A stretch of 64,000 bases of DNA, taken from Chitinophaga pendula. GTDB taxonomy: Bacteria; Bacteroidota; Bacteroidia; Chitinophagales; Chitinophagaceae. The DNA is taken from the NCBI RefSeq assembly GCF_020386615.1, contig NZ_CP077769.1, positions 5,394,001-5,458,000 on the forward strand, given 5' to 3'. Both the position numbers and the translations under genes were made by a program. Positions 7,434-17,100 of the stretch are shown piece after piece; position 1 is the stretch's first letter, and every line of letters starts with the position of its first letter. The notes under the pieces are model-generated. The model saw nothing but the letters and a program-made list of their open reading frames with translations, was not told the DNA's origin and did not search any database.

Positions 7434-9665
7434 ATGCAGACATCATTTTTTTCATTGAAGCGGCTACTGCTGTTAGGAGCAGTTTTACACGTAGGTATTA
7501 CGGCGTATAGTCAGACCGTACAGGACAGCAAGGATCATTATACGTTATCGAACGATCATTTGACGGTGGTGTTGGATAAGCAGCAAGGATCTATCAGTTA
7601 CCAATTCCGTAATGGCATACAGCTGGACCGTACGATTGCCTATTTTGAGGATCAGGCATTGGGGATGTTACAGAGTACGGGGATGCGTGAGCACAGTTAT
7701 ACAACGGACGATATACAGGACCCTATGGGACAGGGTATTTGTCTGAATGTGGTACACGAGGATGCTCAGCAGCCGGTGCGGTTGATACAGCATATTACGC
7801 TGTACAAGACGCATGCATATGTATTGATCAGTGTGGAGGCGGAAGCGAAGGAAGGCAGCCGGCATACGGTATCGACGCGGCATATTGCGCCGCTGGCATT
7901 ATTGCAAGGGCAAGGAGGCCGGCTGCAGTTGCCTGGGCGGGCGCCGCGGTTGACAGATTTTCCATTTGACAATGACAACTGGGTGGATGTGATGACGCAG
8001 GCCTGGCCTGCGCAGGGGAAGGGATCATTATCCGGTATCAGCCATGAACTGATCGCTATCTCCGACCAGGAGACGAGGGCGGGGCTGGTGGCCGGCAGTA
8101 TCACACATGATAACTGGAAGACCGGTATCCGGTATAGTGGCGGGGTGAAGGCCGGTACGCTGGATTCGCTCGTGATGTATGGCGGTGTCTCTACTCCTGA
8201 TCAGCCATCGCTGCCCGCCTCAATGGGCGGATATGACGGTACACATGATGTGATCCCTCACGGGTTGATATCCGGTACTTCGGTACAGGGACCATTGCTA
8301 TTTCTGGGAGCGGGCGATGATGTGCGTCAGTGCCTGGTGCAGTATGGGCAAGGTAATACGCTGGTAGCCCCTGCGAGGAAGTGGGCTGGTCCGGCGCCGG
8401 TGTATTGGAACAGTTTTGGTGTAGAGGGGGTATTGGGCTATGAAAAGGTGATGATGCCTGCCGGTGTATTGAAGGTGATAGATGTATGGAAGGGTATGCA
8501 GCATTTCAATCAATATGCGTCGCCGGTGATCAGCATAGATTCTTACGATCAGCAGATCTATACTACCAACATATTACGCTCTATTGGACAGTATGCCCGG
8601 AAGAAGGGGCAGCAGATCGGTTTTTATTTTATTCCATTTGCTAATTGGAACTGGGCGAATGCTTTGTATACGGCGAAGCTGCAAGGCTCTGATCACCTGC
8701 TCAGCGATGTGGTGTTAAGGGATAACAAGGGTGAGCCTGTGCCCTATAAAAAGGGGGACTGGAGTGCGTTTCCGCTGGACCCTACGCATCCGGCGACGCG
8801 GCAGTATATCATCTATCATTTACAGCGGGCGAAGGCGATCGGTGCTACTTTTATCAAGATCGACTTCCTTTCGGCCGGGTCGCTGGAATCGGTGAAACAT
8901 TACGATCCACAGGTGACGACCGGTATTCAGGCTTATAATTACGGGATGAAGCTGTTGCGGCACCTGACGGATTCTATCATGGGGCCGGATGTGTTTTTTA
9001 CGATGGCGATCTCTCCCATGTTCCCTCATCAGTATGCGCATACGCGTTTTGTGTCGACGGATGTGTATTCTCATTTCAGGAATGACCAGGCTGGTTTTCC
9101 ACACTATGGTAGTACGGCAGCCTCTATGATCTCGGCTGCTCATCTCTGGTGGGTGCAGGGTACTTTATGGCCTTATACGAATATGGATGTAGCCATTATG
9201 AAACATTTCCAAAAGCATCCGGACCTGAGTGAGATGGAGGTGAAGGTGCGTTTATTTTCGATGATCACGCTGGGCAGTATACTCGGTGACGGTTCTGACC
9301 TGCGGGAGCCGCTGGCGGTGAGCAGGGCGCAGCAATACCTGAACCATCCGGCGGTCAGTGCCTTTTTCAGCCATCCCCGGGCGTTTACGCCCCTCTCTTT
9401 CCCGGAGGGCAACGGGATGGACCAGCAATTGCGATTTTTCCTGGCTGGCGATACGCTGTTGCTATCGGCATTTAACTTCCATCTCTCCCAGCCTTTTACC
9501 GCGCAATTCAGCCGGCAGGAGACGGGGTTGAAAGCCGGGGCATATGAGATCCGGGACTTTATGACAGATAAGGTGCTGGGGACTGTCGGGACAGCGCAGG
9601 CTACTATCGAGCTGACGGTGCCTGCGAAGGATGCCTTGCTGGTGAAGGTGGTACCCCGGCAATAA
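7434..9665 (+). CDS. Exported glycoside hydrolase, alpha-galactosidase-like (clan GH-D type)
   Basis: 743 residues from the ATG at 7434; an upstream TTG at 7425 overlaps the susD stop and is not needed. A signal peptide ending near AYSQ is followed by a beta-sandwich N-terminal domain and a TIM barrel from about residue 310. In the barrel, FIKIDFLSAG places Asp477 where clan GH-D enzymes (GH27/GH36) carry the nucleophile, and RFVSTDVYSHF offers Asp543 as acid/base. An all-beta C-terminal domain closes the protein. As the third gene of the SusC-SusD operon it should cut the imported or surface-bound glycan. The exact family and substrate are not certain; alpha-galactosidase or a related alpha-glycosidase are the leading readings. 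Confidence 0.65.
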   Translation: MQTSFFSLKRLLLLGAVLHVGITAYSQTVQDSKDHYTLSNDHLTVVLDKQQGSISYQFRNGIQLDRTIAYFEDQALGMLQSTGMREHSYTTDDIQDPMGQGICLNVVHEDAQQPVRLIQHITLYKTHAYVLISVEAEAKEGSRHTVSTRHIAPLALLQGQGGRLQLPGRAPRLTDFPFDNDNWVDVMTQAWPAQGKGSLSGISHELIAISDQETRAGLVAGSITHDNWKTGIRYSGGVKAGTLDSLVMYGGVSTPDQPSLPASMGGYDGTHDVIPHGLISGTSVQGPLLFLGAGDDVRQCLVQYGQGNTLVAPARKWAGPAPVYWNSFGVEGVLGYEKVMMPAGVLKVIDVWKGMQHFNQYASPVISIDSYDQQIYTTNILRSIGQYARKKGQQIGFYFIPFANWNWANALYTAKLQGSDHLLSDVVLRDNKGEPVPYKKGDWSAFPLDPTHPATRQYIIYHLQRAKAIGATFIKIDFLSAGSLESVKHYDPQVTTGIQAYNYGMKLLRHLTDSIMGPDVFFTMAISPMFPHQYAHTRFVSTDVYSHFRNDQAGFPHYGSTAASMISAAHLWWVQGTLWPYTNMDVAIMKHFQKHPDLSEMEVKVRLFSMITLGSILGDGSDLREPLAVSRAQQYLNHPAVSAFFSHPRAFTPLSFPEGNGMDQQLRFFLAGDTLLLSAFNFHLSQPFTAQFSRQETGLKAGAYEIRDFMTDKVLGTVGTAQATIELTVPAKDALLVKVVPRQ

Positions 9666-9748
9666 GCTCTGGCATATAGGATGGCTATAGGTTAGCTATA
9701 GGAATGATACAGGAAAGGTGGACTTAAGATATACCAGTCCGCTCCATA

Positions 9749-9792
9749 ATTGAGCTTTTAAGCAAAATAAATTGAACTTTTAGGCAAAACAG
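9749..9792. repeat. Two adjacent 22-base direct repeats, likely AraC-type operator
   Basis: ATTGAGCTTTTAAGCAAAAT and ATTGAACTTTTAGGCAAAAC begin at 9749 and 9771, exactly 22 bases apart with three differences in those 20 bases. Paired direct half-sites two helical turns apart are typical for AraC-family dimers. They lie between the end of the hydrolase and the AraC-type gene that starts at 9893, so autoregulation is the simplest reading. Confidence 0.55.
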
Positions 9793-9832
9793 CGAAGCCT
9801 CCATTCACCCGACCTTTGTATAAGGGAAAGAC

Positions 9833-9867
9833 GGCAGTTCTTCTTTACCGGAGACTGCCTCTTTTTT
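9833..9867 (+). terminator. Terminator or attenuator ahead of the AraC-type gene
   Basis: GGCAGT (9833-9838) pairs with ACTGCC (9854-9859), followed by CTTTTTT. It points rightward and ends 25 bases before the AraC-type start codon. It either ends the SusC-SusD-hydrolase transcript or, if the regulator's promoter is the ACCTTTGT box at 9812-9819, acts as an attenuator. Confidence 0.6.
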
Positions 9868-9892
9868 GTCATAACAATATAACCGCAATTGT

Positions 9893-10744
9893 ATGCAGAA
9901 GTCTAATGAGCAAGGTATTATGCAACAGATCACTTATTCCTGCTATTATACCACGAGCCGGGTTGGGGAGCAATTTGTTGCGGATCATGTATTAACCTAT
10001 GTGGTATCGGGGACGTTACGCGTGAATGACGGCGACCAGGAGTCTTATATAGGGGCAGGTGAGTTCCGGTTTGCCAGGCGGAACCGGTTGGGTAAGTTTG
10101 TGAAGTTACCACCGGAGGGCGGGGGTGCGTTCAAGTCGATCTCGGTGCATTTAAGGCAGGAGGCTTTACGGAATTTCAGTATGGAGTATGGTTACGCGGC
10201 TACGCAGCGGGTAGGTACGGATGAGGTGATCGACCTCCCTGCGACGCCGGCGTTACAGCATTATATTAAGTCTTTGGAGCCCTATATGGCCCAGCCTGAC
10301 GGCTGGAGTGAGGGCTTACTATCGTTGAAGGTGAATGAGGCGATCTTGTTGCTGATCAATACGGCGCCCCGTTTGAGGGATGTGCTGTTTGATTTTACGA
10401 CGCCGGGCAAGATCGACCTGGAGGCATTTATGCAGCAGCGATTTCGTTTCAATGTGGACCTGAAGCGATTTGCGTATCTGACCGGGCGTAGTCTGGCTAC
10501 GTTTAAGCGGGATTTTGAGAAGATCTTTCACACCTCTCCCAGCCGGTGGTTGCAGCAGCGGCGGTTACAGGAGGCGCGTTACCTGATCAAGGAGAAGGGC
10601 ATGCGGCCGTCGGATGTATATCTCGAGGTGGGGTTTGAGAATTTTTCGCATTTCTCTTATGCTTTCAAGCAGTATTTCGGCCACAATCCTTCCAGTCTGT
10701 TGATGCCGCCTGGTCATATGGATCATCTGATCACTTCAGTCTGA
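9893..10744 (+). CDS. AraC-family transcriptional regulator
   Basis: 283 residues. The N-terminal half looks like a cupin-type ligand-sensing domain (about 15-130). The C-terminal 100 residues hold two helix-turn-helix units: KRFAYLTGRSLATFKRDFEK and the family signature DVYLEVGFENFSHFSYAFKQ followed by FGHNPS. It stands directly after the SusC-SusD-hydrolase operon and is the likely activator of it, probably sensing a sugar released from the substrate. The 22-base repeats upstream of its own promoter are candidate operators. The last 14 bases overlap the 3' end of the convergent umuD-like gene. Confidence 0.85.
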   Translation: MQKSNEQGIMQQITYSCYYTTSRVGEQFVADHVLTYVVSGTLRVNDGDQESYIGAGEFRFARRNRLGKFVKLPPEGGGAFKSISVHLRQEALRNFSMEYGYAATQRVGTDEVIDLPATPALQHYIKSLEPYMAQPDGWSEGLLSLKVNEAILLLINTAPRLRDVLFDFTTPGKIDLEAFMQQRFRFNVDLKRFAYLTGRSLATFKRDFEKIFHTSPSRWLQQRRLQEARYLIKEKGMRPSDVYLEVGFENFSHFSYAFKQYFGHNPSSLLMPPGHMDHLITSV

Positions 10745-11081
10745 TGACCACTGTTTTAACGACGCCCCATACTTCGAATTCATCTCCTTCCCGAATGAGG
10801 TGTGGGGTATAGGCATGGTTTTCGGGATGCAGTACCCAGCCGGCATGGATCTTTACGAGGCGGCGGACAGTATATTCGCCATTGAGTGTGGCCAGTATGA
10901 TATCGCCATGATTGGGTTTGACGGTACGATCGATGATGAGGATGGCGCCATTGGGTATATTGGCTTCTTCCATACTGGGACCGGTCATTTCGAACCGAAA
11001 TACTTGCTGGGGGGAGACTCCTAACAGGTTGGCAACGTCTACTTCTTCTTCGAAGTAGTCCTGAACGGGTAACGGCATCAT
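10731..11081 (-). CDS. UmuD'-like S24 protein, orphan, catalytic Lys replaced by Arg
   Basis: 116 residues from the first of two ATGs (11081, 11078). An extended frame would need a TTG start inside a terminator hairpin at 11142-11177 and is rejected. The fold is UmuD/LexA peptidase S24: FRFEMTGPSMEEANIPNGAI gives Ser36, and the GEYTVRRL strand follows, with VWGVVKTVVI at the end. Ser36 and Arg73 are 37 apart, the same spacing as Ser60 and Lys97 of E. coli UmuD, so Arg stands in the catalytic lysine position. The N-terminus (MMPLPVQDYFEEEVD) aligns with the residues just after the UmuD cleavage site. No umuC is adjacent. It may act as a ready-made UmuD' subunit for a polymerase encoded elsewhere; that is inference. 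Confidence 0.75.
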   Translation of the reverse strand: MMPLPVQDYFEEEVDVANLLGVSPQQVFRFEMTGPSMEEANIPNGAILIIDRTVKPNHGDIILATLNGEYTVRRLVKIHAGWVLHPENHAYTPHLIREGDEFEVWGVVKTVVIRLK

Positions 11082-11092
11082 GTGTGACAATT

Positions 11093-11116
11093 TTATTAGC
11101 AATATTATGCTAATAA
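11093..11116. promoter_or_regulatory. Palindromic operator upstream of the umuD-like gene
   Basis: TTATTAGCA (11093-11101) and TGCTAATAA (11108-11116) form a perfect 9-base inverted repeat with a 6-base spacer, ending 12 bases upstream of the start codon. It overlaps the expected promoter, so a dimeric repressor such as LexA could sit here. Confidence 0.55.
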
Positions 11117-11140
11117 ATTTAGTATTTAAAATAGAATTAA

Positions 11141-11177
11141 ACAAAAAAGCCGCAGTGGATGACTGCGGCTTTTTTGT
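11141..11177. terminator. Bidirectional terminator after the GH144 gene
   Basis: AAAAAAGCCGCAGT (11143-11156) pairs with ACTGCGGCTTTTTT (11162-11175) around a five-base loop, with A- and T-runs on both sides. It directly abuts the stop codon of the leftward GH144 gene and separates it from the umuD-like gene. Confidence 0.9.
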
Positions 11178-12499
11178 TATTTATTAGCGGGCGGCGTATC
11201 TCTTTTGAAGCCTAATGTATTGAGTGACTGTTGTATTTCGGGGCAGGACATGAATAGTTTCCAGAGGAGGCCGGTGCGATAGTTTTCTATCATGACGACG
11301 ATAGGGCCCTGGTCGATGGCGAGGTATTGATAATCATACCATTGATCGGTTTCGCTATAAGCATCTGTGAAGCCATATTCTTTCCAAATCTTGTCGCCCA
11401 GTTTGTAATAGAAATACTTCAGTGCCTGCATGGAGTATTTAGGTGTATATGGGAAGGAGGATAATGCGGCGGTGGGTGTGATGACGCCCAGGTCGTTGGT
11501 GGGGGAATGTGCGTCGTAGAAACTTTTGCTGTCGCTGGCGGTGAGGCCCCATGCGTCGGCGCTGTACCCTTTGAATTTTTTAGGGTTGTCGATACAGTAT
11601 TGTCTATTGATGAGTACGTGATTTTTGTTTTGTTCCCAGTAATCGGCGTACCTGTCTTTCAGTCCTCTTGGGTCGAGGCCGAGGAAGGAGTAGTGTGTAA
11701 AGAACAGAGGGCCGCCGTAGTCGAATCCGAGGGGCAGTTTGATGCCGTAGTATTCTTTTCCATTATTGAAGTGGCTGCTTTGTGCCCATCCCTGGTGGTA
11801 TACGCGGGGGGAGATGGGATATTTGGGGGAGGCAGCTGCCAGTATGTAGGTGATGAGGCATTCATTATAGCCGCGGATGGGATGGTTCATGGACCAGCCA
11901 TTGTTGGGGGACCAGTGCCAGTAGAGGACATCTTGTCCGTCGCGGGTGTACCAGTTCCATTCTGCGTCGTTCCAGAGCCAGCCGATTTTATCGCGCAGTT
12001 CTTTTTCTTTAGGGTCGTTGCCATCGAAGTATTGGCGTACGCAGAGGAGTCCTTGGAACATGAAAGCGGATTCTACGAGATCGCCGCCATCGTCTTTACG
12101 GCTGAATGGGATGGTTTTGCCGGTGGAGCCATTCATCCAATGCGGCCATATGCCGTGATAGTGATCGGCTCTGACGAGGAAGTTGACTATTTTGAGCATT
12201 CGTTGCAGTCCTTCTTCGCGAGTGATAAATCCTCTTTCTATTCCTACGAGTAGCGCCATTACGCCGAATCCGGAGCCACCTATGGTGACGGTATCGGGGG
12301 TGGTGGTACGTTCGGGGGCGAGACCGGATACGGGGTGTGCGAATTTCCAGAAATAGTCGAAGGTGCGATGTTGCACCAGTGTCAGTAATGCGGTATCGCT
12401 CAGCTGTTGTGGTGTTGTTTTTTGTGATTGTCCCAGCAGCTGTGTTCCGGTCATTAAGACCACCAAAAGTACTAAGCTCAGTCCTTTCATCTGTTTCAT
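11177..12499 (-). CDS. Endo-beta-1,2-glucanase-like glycoside hydrolase (GH144 type)
   Basis: 440 residues from the ATG at 12499, which opens a proper signal peptide (MKQMKGLSLVLLVVLMTG). The longer frame from 12562 would run through a GC-rich hairpin. The enzyme is an (alpha/alpha)6-barrel 'glucoamylase-like' protein with HRTFDYFWKFAHPVSGLAPE, GGSGFGVMALLVGIERG, DLVESAFMFQGLL and GYNECLITYILAAASP, the pattern of GH144, whose first member was described from Chitinophaga pinensis. These enzymes cut linear beta-1,2-glucan to sophoro-oligosaccharides. The upstream genes (sigma, FecR, STN-SusC, SusD) fit import of such products. Other members of this fold include unrelated activities, so the substrate is probable rather than certain. 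Confidence 0.75.
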   Translation of the reverse strand: MKQMKGLSLVLLVVLMTGTQLLGQSQKTTPQQLSDTALLTLVQHRTFDYFWKFAHPVSGLAPERTTTPDTVTIGGSGFGVMALLVGIERGFITREEGLQRMLKIVNFLVRADHYHGIWPHWMNGSTGKTIPFSRKDDGGDLVESAFMFQGLLCVRQYFDGNDPKEKELRDKIGWLWNDAEWNWYTRDGQDVLYWHWSPNNGWSMNHPIRGYNECLITYILAAASPKYPISPRVYHQGWAQSSHFNNGKEYYGIKLPLGFDYGGPLFFTHYSFLGLDPRGLKDRYADYWEQNKNHVLINRQYCIDNPKKFKGYSADAWGLTASDSKSFYDAHSPTNDLGVITPTAALSSFPYTPKYSMQALKYFYYKLGDKIWKEYGFTDAYSETDQWYDYQYLAIDQGPIVVMIENYRTGLLWKLFMSCPEIQQSLNTLGFKRDTPPANK

Positions 12500-12527
12500 G
12501 ATACGCTGATTTCGTTTTATAAAAGAA

Positions 12528-12558
12528 ACGGCCGGAGGGCGCCCTGCCCACCGGCCGT
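12528..12558 (-). terminator. Hairpin between susD and the GH144 gene
   Basis: ACGGCCGG (12528-12535) pairs with CCGGCCGT (12551-12558); read leftward it is followed by TTCTTTTA. The weak T-tract suggests partial termination or an mRNA-stability element that sets GH144 level apart from susCD. Confidence 0.5.
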
Positions 12559-12602
12559 GCACAAATCTTAGGGGATCTGCGGTTATGATCGTTGACAGGT
12601 TA

Positions 12603-14126
12603 TTAGTACCCGTTATTCTGTACCAGTTTGCCCTGGCTGAAGTCTATTTGTTGTTGGGGGATGGGGAATACTTCGTTCTTGCCCCTAACGTAAGTTTTGC
12701 CATGTTTGGTGAAGGCGGCGGCGGCTCTGCCAGGTTGTACCTGGTCTTGTCTGACGATATCGAAGAAGCGATCATGTTCCATGGCCAGTTCGACGCGGCG
12801 TTCGTGCCAGATGGACTCGCGGGTAACGCTGCTTACTGGGAGGAGGCCGGCGCGTACACGGAGGTCGCTGATATCGGATACGGCGGCGCCGCTGTTGCCT
12901 AATGCGAGGGCTGCTTCTGCGTGTATGAGTAATATTTCTCCGTATCTCAGTATGCGTAAGTTTTTGGGCAGGCGGTCACGTTTGCCACAGTTCTTTTCGC
13001 GGATCTGGCTGTGATAGGATTTATAGTTGTAGCGGTCATTTTCTACGGAGTCGCGGGAAGGTATGCGGAATCCGTCCCAGAGGAAGGTGCCTTTGGCGCC
13101 GATGAAGATCACGGTGGCGTTCATACGTTTGTCTCCTGCTTCATATTCATCGACCAGTGACTGCGACGGGGTGCTGAAGCCCCATCCGAGGTCGGCCCAT
13201 CCGAACTTGCCACCAGCGCGTGGCGCCTGGCATTCGGCGTAGTTGGGGATCGCCGCTTCGCAGAGGGAGTTGATGCCGGTCTCTACTTCGAAGATGGATT
13301 CCCGGCCATTGGCGCCGGTTTCTCTCCATATATCCACATAGTTGGGCAGCAGGCCGTAGTCGCCTACTTTCTGTGTAACGATGCTATCGGAGAGGCTGAA
13401 TGCCCGTTGCCAGTTCTGGAGGTAGAGTGATACTTTGGCCAGCATGCCTGCGGCGGCGCCCTTGCTGGCTCTGCCGACATTCGCACCTGTACCTCCTTTT
13501 ATGGGCAGGTTGGCCAATGCGAACTCCAGATCGGATTGGATGAGTGCGTAGACCTGTTCTTTGGTGGCTTTGGTCTGGTATTTTTCTGTCAGTGATTCCT
13601 GCGGGGTCAATACTTTATCTACCAGGGGTACGCCACCGAAGAAACGTACGAGGTTGAAGTAGCAGTATGCGCGGAGGAACCTGGCTTCGCCGATGAGGCG
13701 ATTTTTCTTTGCATCATCGAGCGGGCTGGTGGCTAAGGCTGCCAGTGCCTGGTTAGTACGGGTAATGGCGATATAATATCCTTTCCAGATCTCATTGAGC
13801 TGGGAGAGGTTGCTATTCATGGAGAGGTCGTCGAGGGTGCCCAATGTGAACCTGCCATCGTCGGGGTTGCTGCCTTTGTCGGCGTCATCGGAGGCGATGT
13901 TGGTCATACCGATATAGCTGAACCCATGTACGTTACTTTCCCACAAGGTGTTGTAGGCTCCCAGTACCAGTTTATCTGCTGCTTCGGGATCTTTACCTGC
14001 GGCCTCCTGGTCTATCTGTCCTTGTGGAGGTACATCGAGATATTTATTACAAGCGGAGAATGTGCCCACCAGCATCAAGGTCATGCAACCCCGCAGCATT
14101 ATTTTTTTATTGAAAAAGCTATTCAT
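12603..14126 (-). CDS. SusD-like lipoprotein of the sigma/FecR-controlled locus
   Basis: 507 residues. The lipoprotein signal ends at Cys26 (LVGTFSAC). Family stretches are EARFLRAYCYFNLVRFFGGVP (about 130-150), RILRYGEILLIHAEAALALG, DLRVRAGLLPV, then ERRVELAMEHDRFFDIVRQ and VFPIPQQQI near the end. It partners the SusC encoded 10 bases upstream and would present beta-1,2-glucan fragments if the GH144 reading is right. Length is normal for the family. Confidence 0.95.
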   Translation of the reverse strand: MNSFFNKKIMLRGCMTLMLVGTFSACNKYLDVPPQGQIDQEAAGKDPEAADKLVLGAYNTLWESNVHGFSYIGMTNIASDDADKGSNPDDGRFTLGTLDDLSMNSNLSQLNEIWKGYYIAITRTNQALAALATSPLDDAKKNRLIGEARFLRAYCYFNLVRFFGGVPLVDKVLTPQESLTEKYQTKATKEQVYALIQSDLEFALANLPIKGGTGANVGRASKGAAAGMLAKVSLYLQNWQRAFSLSDSIVTQKVGDYGLLPNYVDIWRETGANGRESIFEVETGINSLCEAAIPNYAECQAPRAGGKFGWADLGWGFSTPSQSLVDEYEAGDKRMNATVIFIGAKGTFLWDGFRIPSRDSVENDRYNYKSYHSQIREKNCGKRDRLPKNLRILRYGEILLIHAEAALALGNSGAAVSDISDLRVRAGLLPVSSVTRESIWHERRVELAMEHDRFFDIVRQDQVQPGRAAAAFTKHGKTYVRGKNEVFPIPQQQIDFSQGKLVQNNGY

Positions 14127-14136
14127 GGCTCTTTAT

Positions 14137-17100
14137 TTAGAATGAAACATTAACACCTACGGCGAAGGTGCGCGTAGTTGGATAGGAACTCAGTTCGATA
14201 CCTGCATCCAGGATACCGCTTTTGTTGTTGGTGGAGGCGGCATCATCGATGGCACCACCCGGTAGTTCGGGGCTGAAGCCGGAGTATCGGGTGATGGTGA
14301 ACAGGTTCTGTGCGGTACCATATACCCGGAAGCTATTAATGCCGATCACTTTGAGGCGAGCAGCGGGGATGGTGTATCCTATTGTCAGGTTATTCAACCG
14401 CAGGTAGGAGCCTGTTTCCAGGAAGTAAGAGGAATGGGGCATTCCCAATGTGATCACTCTCGGGTCGGTAGACGAAGGACGATCTGCTTTCCAGCGGGCG
14501 TCGGCGTAGGCGGCTTCAATATTATCTGTTGGCTGAGGTCGGAAGATCTTTTTACCATTGTAAATTTTGTTGCCTGCGTTGCCATAGAAATCGGCGGTGA
14601 GGTCGAATCCTTTGTAGTTCACACCGAGGTTAAATCCATAGAAACATTTAGGTTGGAAGGTGCCCATGTATTGGCGGTCAGCATCGTTGATCACGCCATC
14701 ACCGTTGGTGTCCTGATATTTCAGGTCGCCAGGTTTTGCACCCGGTTGGATGGGGTTGCCATTTTTATCCCGGTAGGCATTTATTTCTTCCTGGGACTGA
14801 AATACGCCCATGGATTTCAGTATGTAGAAGCTACCTACGGGATAACCGTTGTCGGAGCGGGTTACGAAGCGATTGTCGATGTTACCACCGAGGAGGGCTT
14901 GTCCGCCGTTGAGACCTGTGAGTTCATTTTTATTGAAGGTGATGTTCCCCCCTATGCTATATCCCCAATCTTTATTGATGTTATCTTTCCAGTTGAGGGA
15001 CAGTTCGAAGCCGGTGTTTCTGAAAGATGCGGCGTTGGTGATGTAGGAGTTGTCTGCATCTCCGAGTATGGCTGGTGTGTTGACGATGGTCAATGCATCG
15101 GTGGTCTTTTTGTTATAGTAGTCTACTTCACCTGCGAGGCGGTTGTTGAGTAAGGCGAATTCGAATCCGATATCGAACTGGGTGGTTGTTTCCCATTTGA
15201 GGTTAGGGTCTTTGATATCTTTGATGGTGGCGCCTAATACTACGTTGTTATCAATGATATATGGGATATTGATGTTGGCGGTAGTGATATAGGCATTGGT
15301 CGGGATGTTGTCGTTACCGAGGATCCCCCAGCTACCCCGTAGTTTCAGGAAGTTAAGTGTTTTATTTTCCTTGAGGAAACCTTCTTCGGAGAGTACCCAT
15401 CCCAGTCCTACTGTCGGGAAGTAGCCCCATTTCTCACGGAATTTGGAGCTACCGTCGGCGCGGAGGGAAGCGCTCAGGAGGTAGCGACCATCGAAGCCAT
15501 AGTTGACCCTACCTACAAATGATTGCCGGGCATATTTATCGGCGACGTTATTGAGGGTAGACTGAACGTCGGGGTTTCCGAGATCGAGGTACCAGAGGTC
15601 TTTGCTTTCGGGTACGTTGATCCTGGATCCTTTGAGCGAGGTGCTATAGAATCCTTCTGTTACGGAGCCGGCGAGTACGGTGAGGCTATGTTTGCCGAAT
15701 GTTTTATCGAATGTTACGGTATTATCCCATACCCATCCCTGAGAGCGGTATTCTTCGCGGGTGAGGGTGCTGTTTTGAACGCGTTGGTTACCTCCTGCGG
15801 CGAGGAAAGTTTTGTCGTCGTTATCAAACTTGTACAGGTATACTCTGTCGTTGCCGAATTTGATGTCTGCGTTGAAAGCGGATCGGAATTTCAGGAATGA
15901 TACCGGATTGAATTCCAGGCCGAGGTTGCCCTGGAAGCGGCTTTCCTGGCGGGTATCATTTCTTTTATTGAGTGCCAGTAATGGGTTGGTCACATTACCC
16001 CATCCGGAGGTGTTACCATATCGGCCACCATCTTCTGCTTTAACGATGGGCGCGGCGCGGTAGATGCTGCGATAGGTATCTTTCAGTTCTACGTCTCTGC
16101 CATCGGCGCGGGAGTATGACAACTGTGAGGACAGTTTCCATTTGTCGGAGAGGTTGACATCGTTGTTGGCGCGGAAGGTGAAGCGGCGGAAGTTGTTAGT
16201 TTGAATGATACCATCTTCCTGGATGTATCCACCGCTGAGGAAGTAGGTATGTTTATCGGAGCCCCCTGCGACGGACAGGTTGTGATTCATCTGAAATGCG
16301 TTGCGCAGTACTTCTTTATACCAGTTAGTGGTGCCACCGTAGACGTATCCATCGTTGATAGGATCTTTTCCGGGGGCGGTTTCTTTGAGGAAGTCGATGT
16401 ACTGATTTCGGTCTGCCATTTTCACGAGGTTGGCAGGTTGGCGGAAGCCTACGTTGGCATCATACCTCAGTTGTGTTTTGCCTGCTTTTCCTTTGCGGGT
16501 GGTGATGATGATAACGCCGTTGGCGGCTCTTACACCATATATGGCTGCGGAAGCATCTTTGAGGATGTCCATGGTGAGGATATCGGCGGTGCTGATATTG
16601 CGGATGTCATCTGTGAGTACACCATCTACTACGTAGAGGGGGTTGGCACCAGCCATTACGGAGCCGGTACCGCGTACCCTGATCTGCGGTTGTGTGTTGG
16701 GCTGACCGGAGGAGATGACCTGTACGCCAGCTATTTTACCCTGTGCGGCCTGTGTGGCGGTTAGGACCGGTTGTCTGGACAGTTCTTCTCCTTTAACAGA
16801 GGAGATGGATCCTGTCAGGTCTTTTTTGCGTTGGGTGCCATAGCCGACCACTATCAGTTCCTGGAGTTGGCTTTCGCCGGACTGCAGGGTGATGCTGATC
16901 TCTTTTTTTCCAGCCAGTGGTACTTCCTGAGCGAGATATCCTACATAGGATACCTGTAGTACATCTGCACCTGGAGGTACATTAAGAGTGAAGCTGCCAT
17001 CGGGACCGGTGGTGGTACCAGCGCTGGTACCTTTGACACGGATGGTTACGCCCGGCAGGCCGGTACCCTCTTTGTCGGTTACTTTTCCTTTGACAGGTTC

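Noticed and set aside
11507..12253. Rightward 248-residue frame opposite the GH144 gene
   Set aside because: It is antisense to a well-supported enzyme and lacks any domain. Long antisense frames are common in this coding style.
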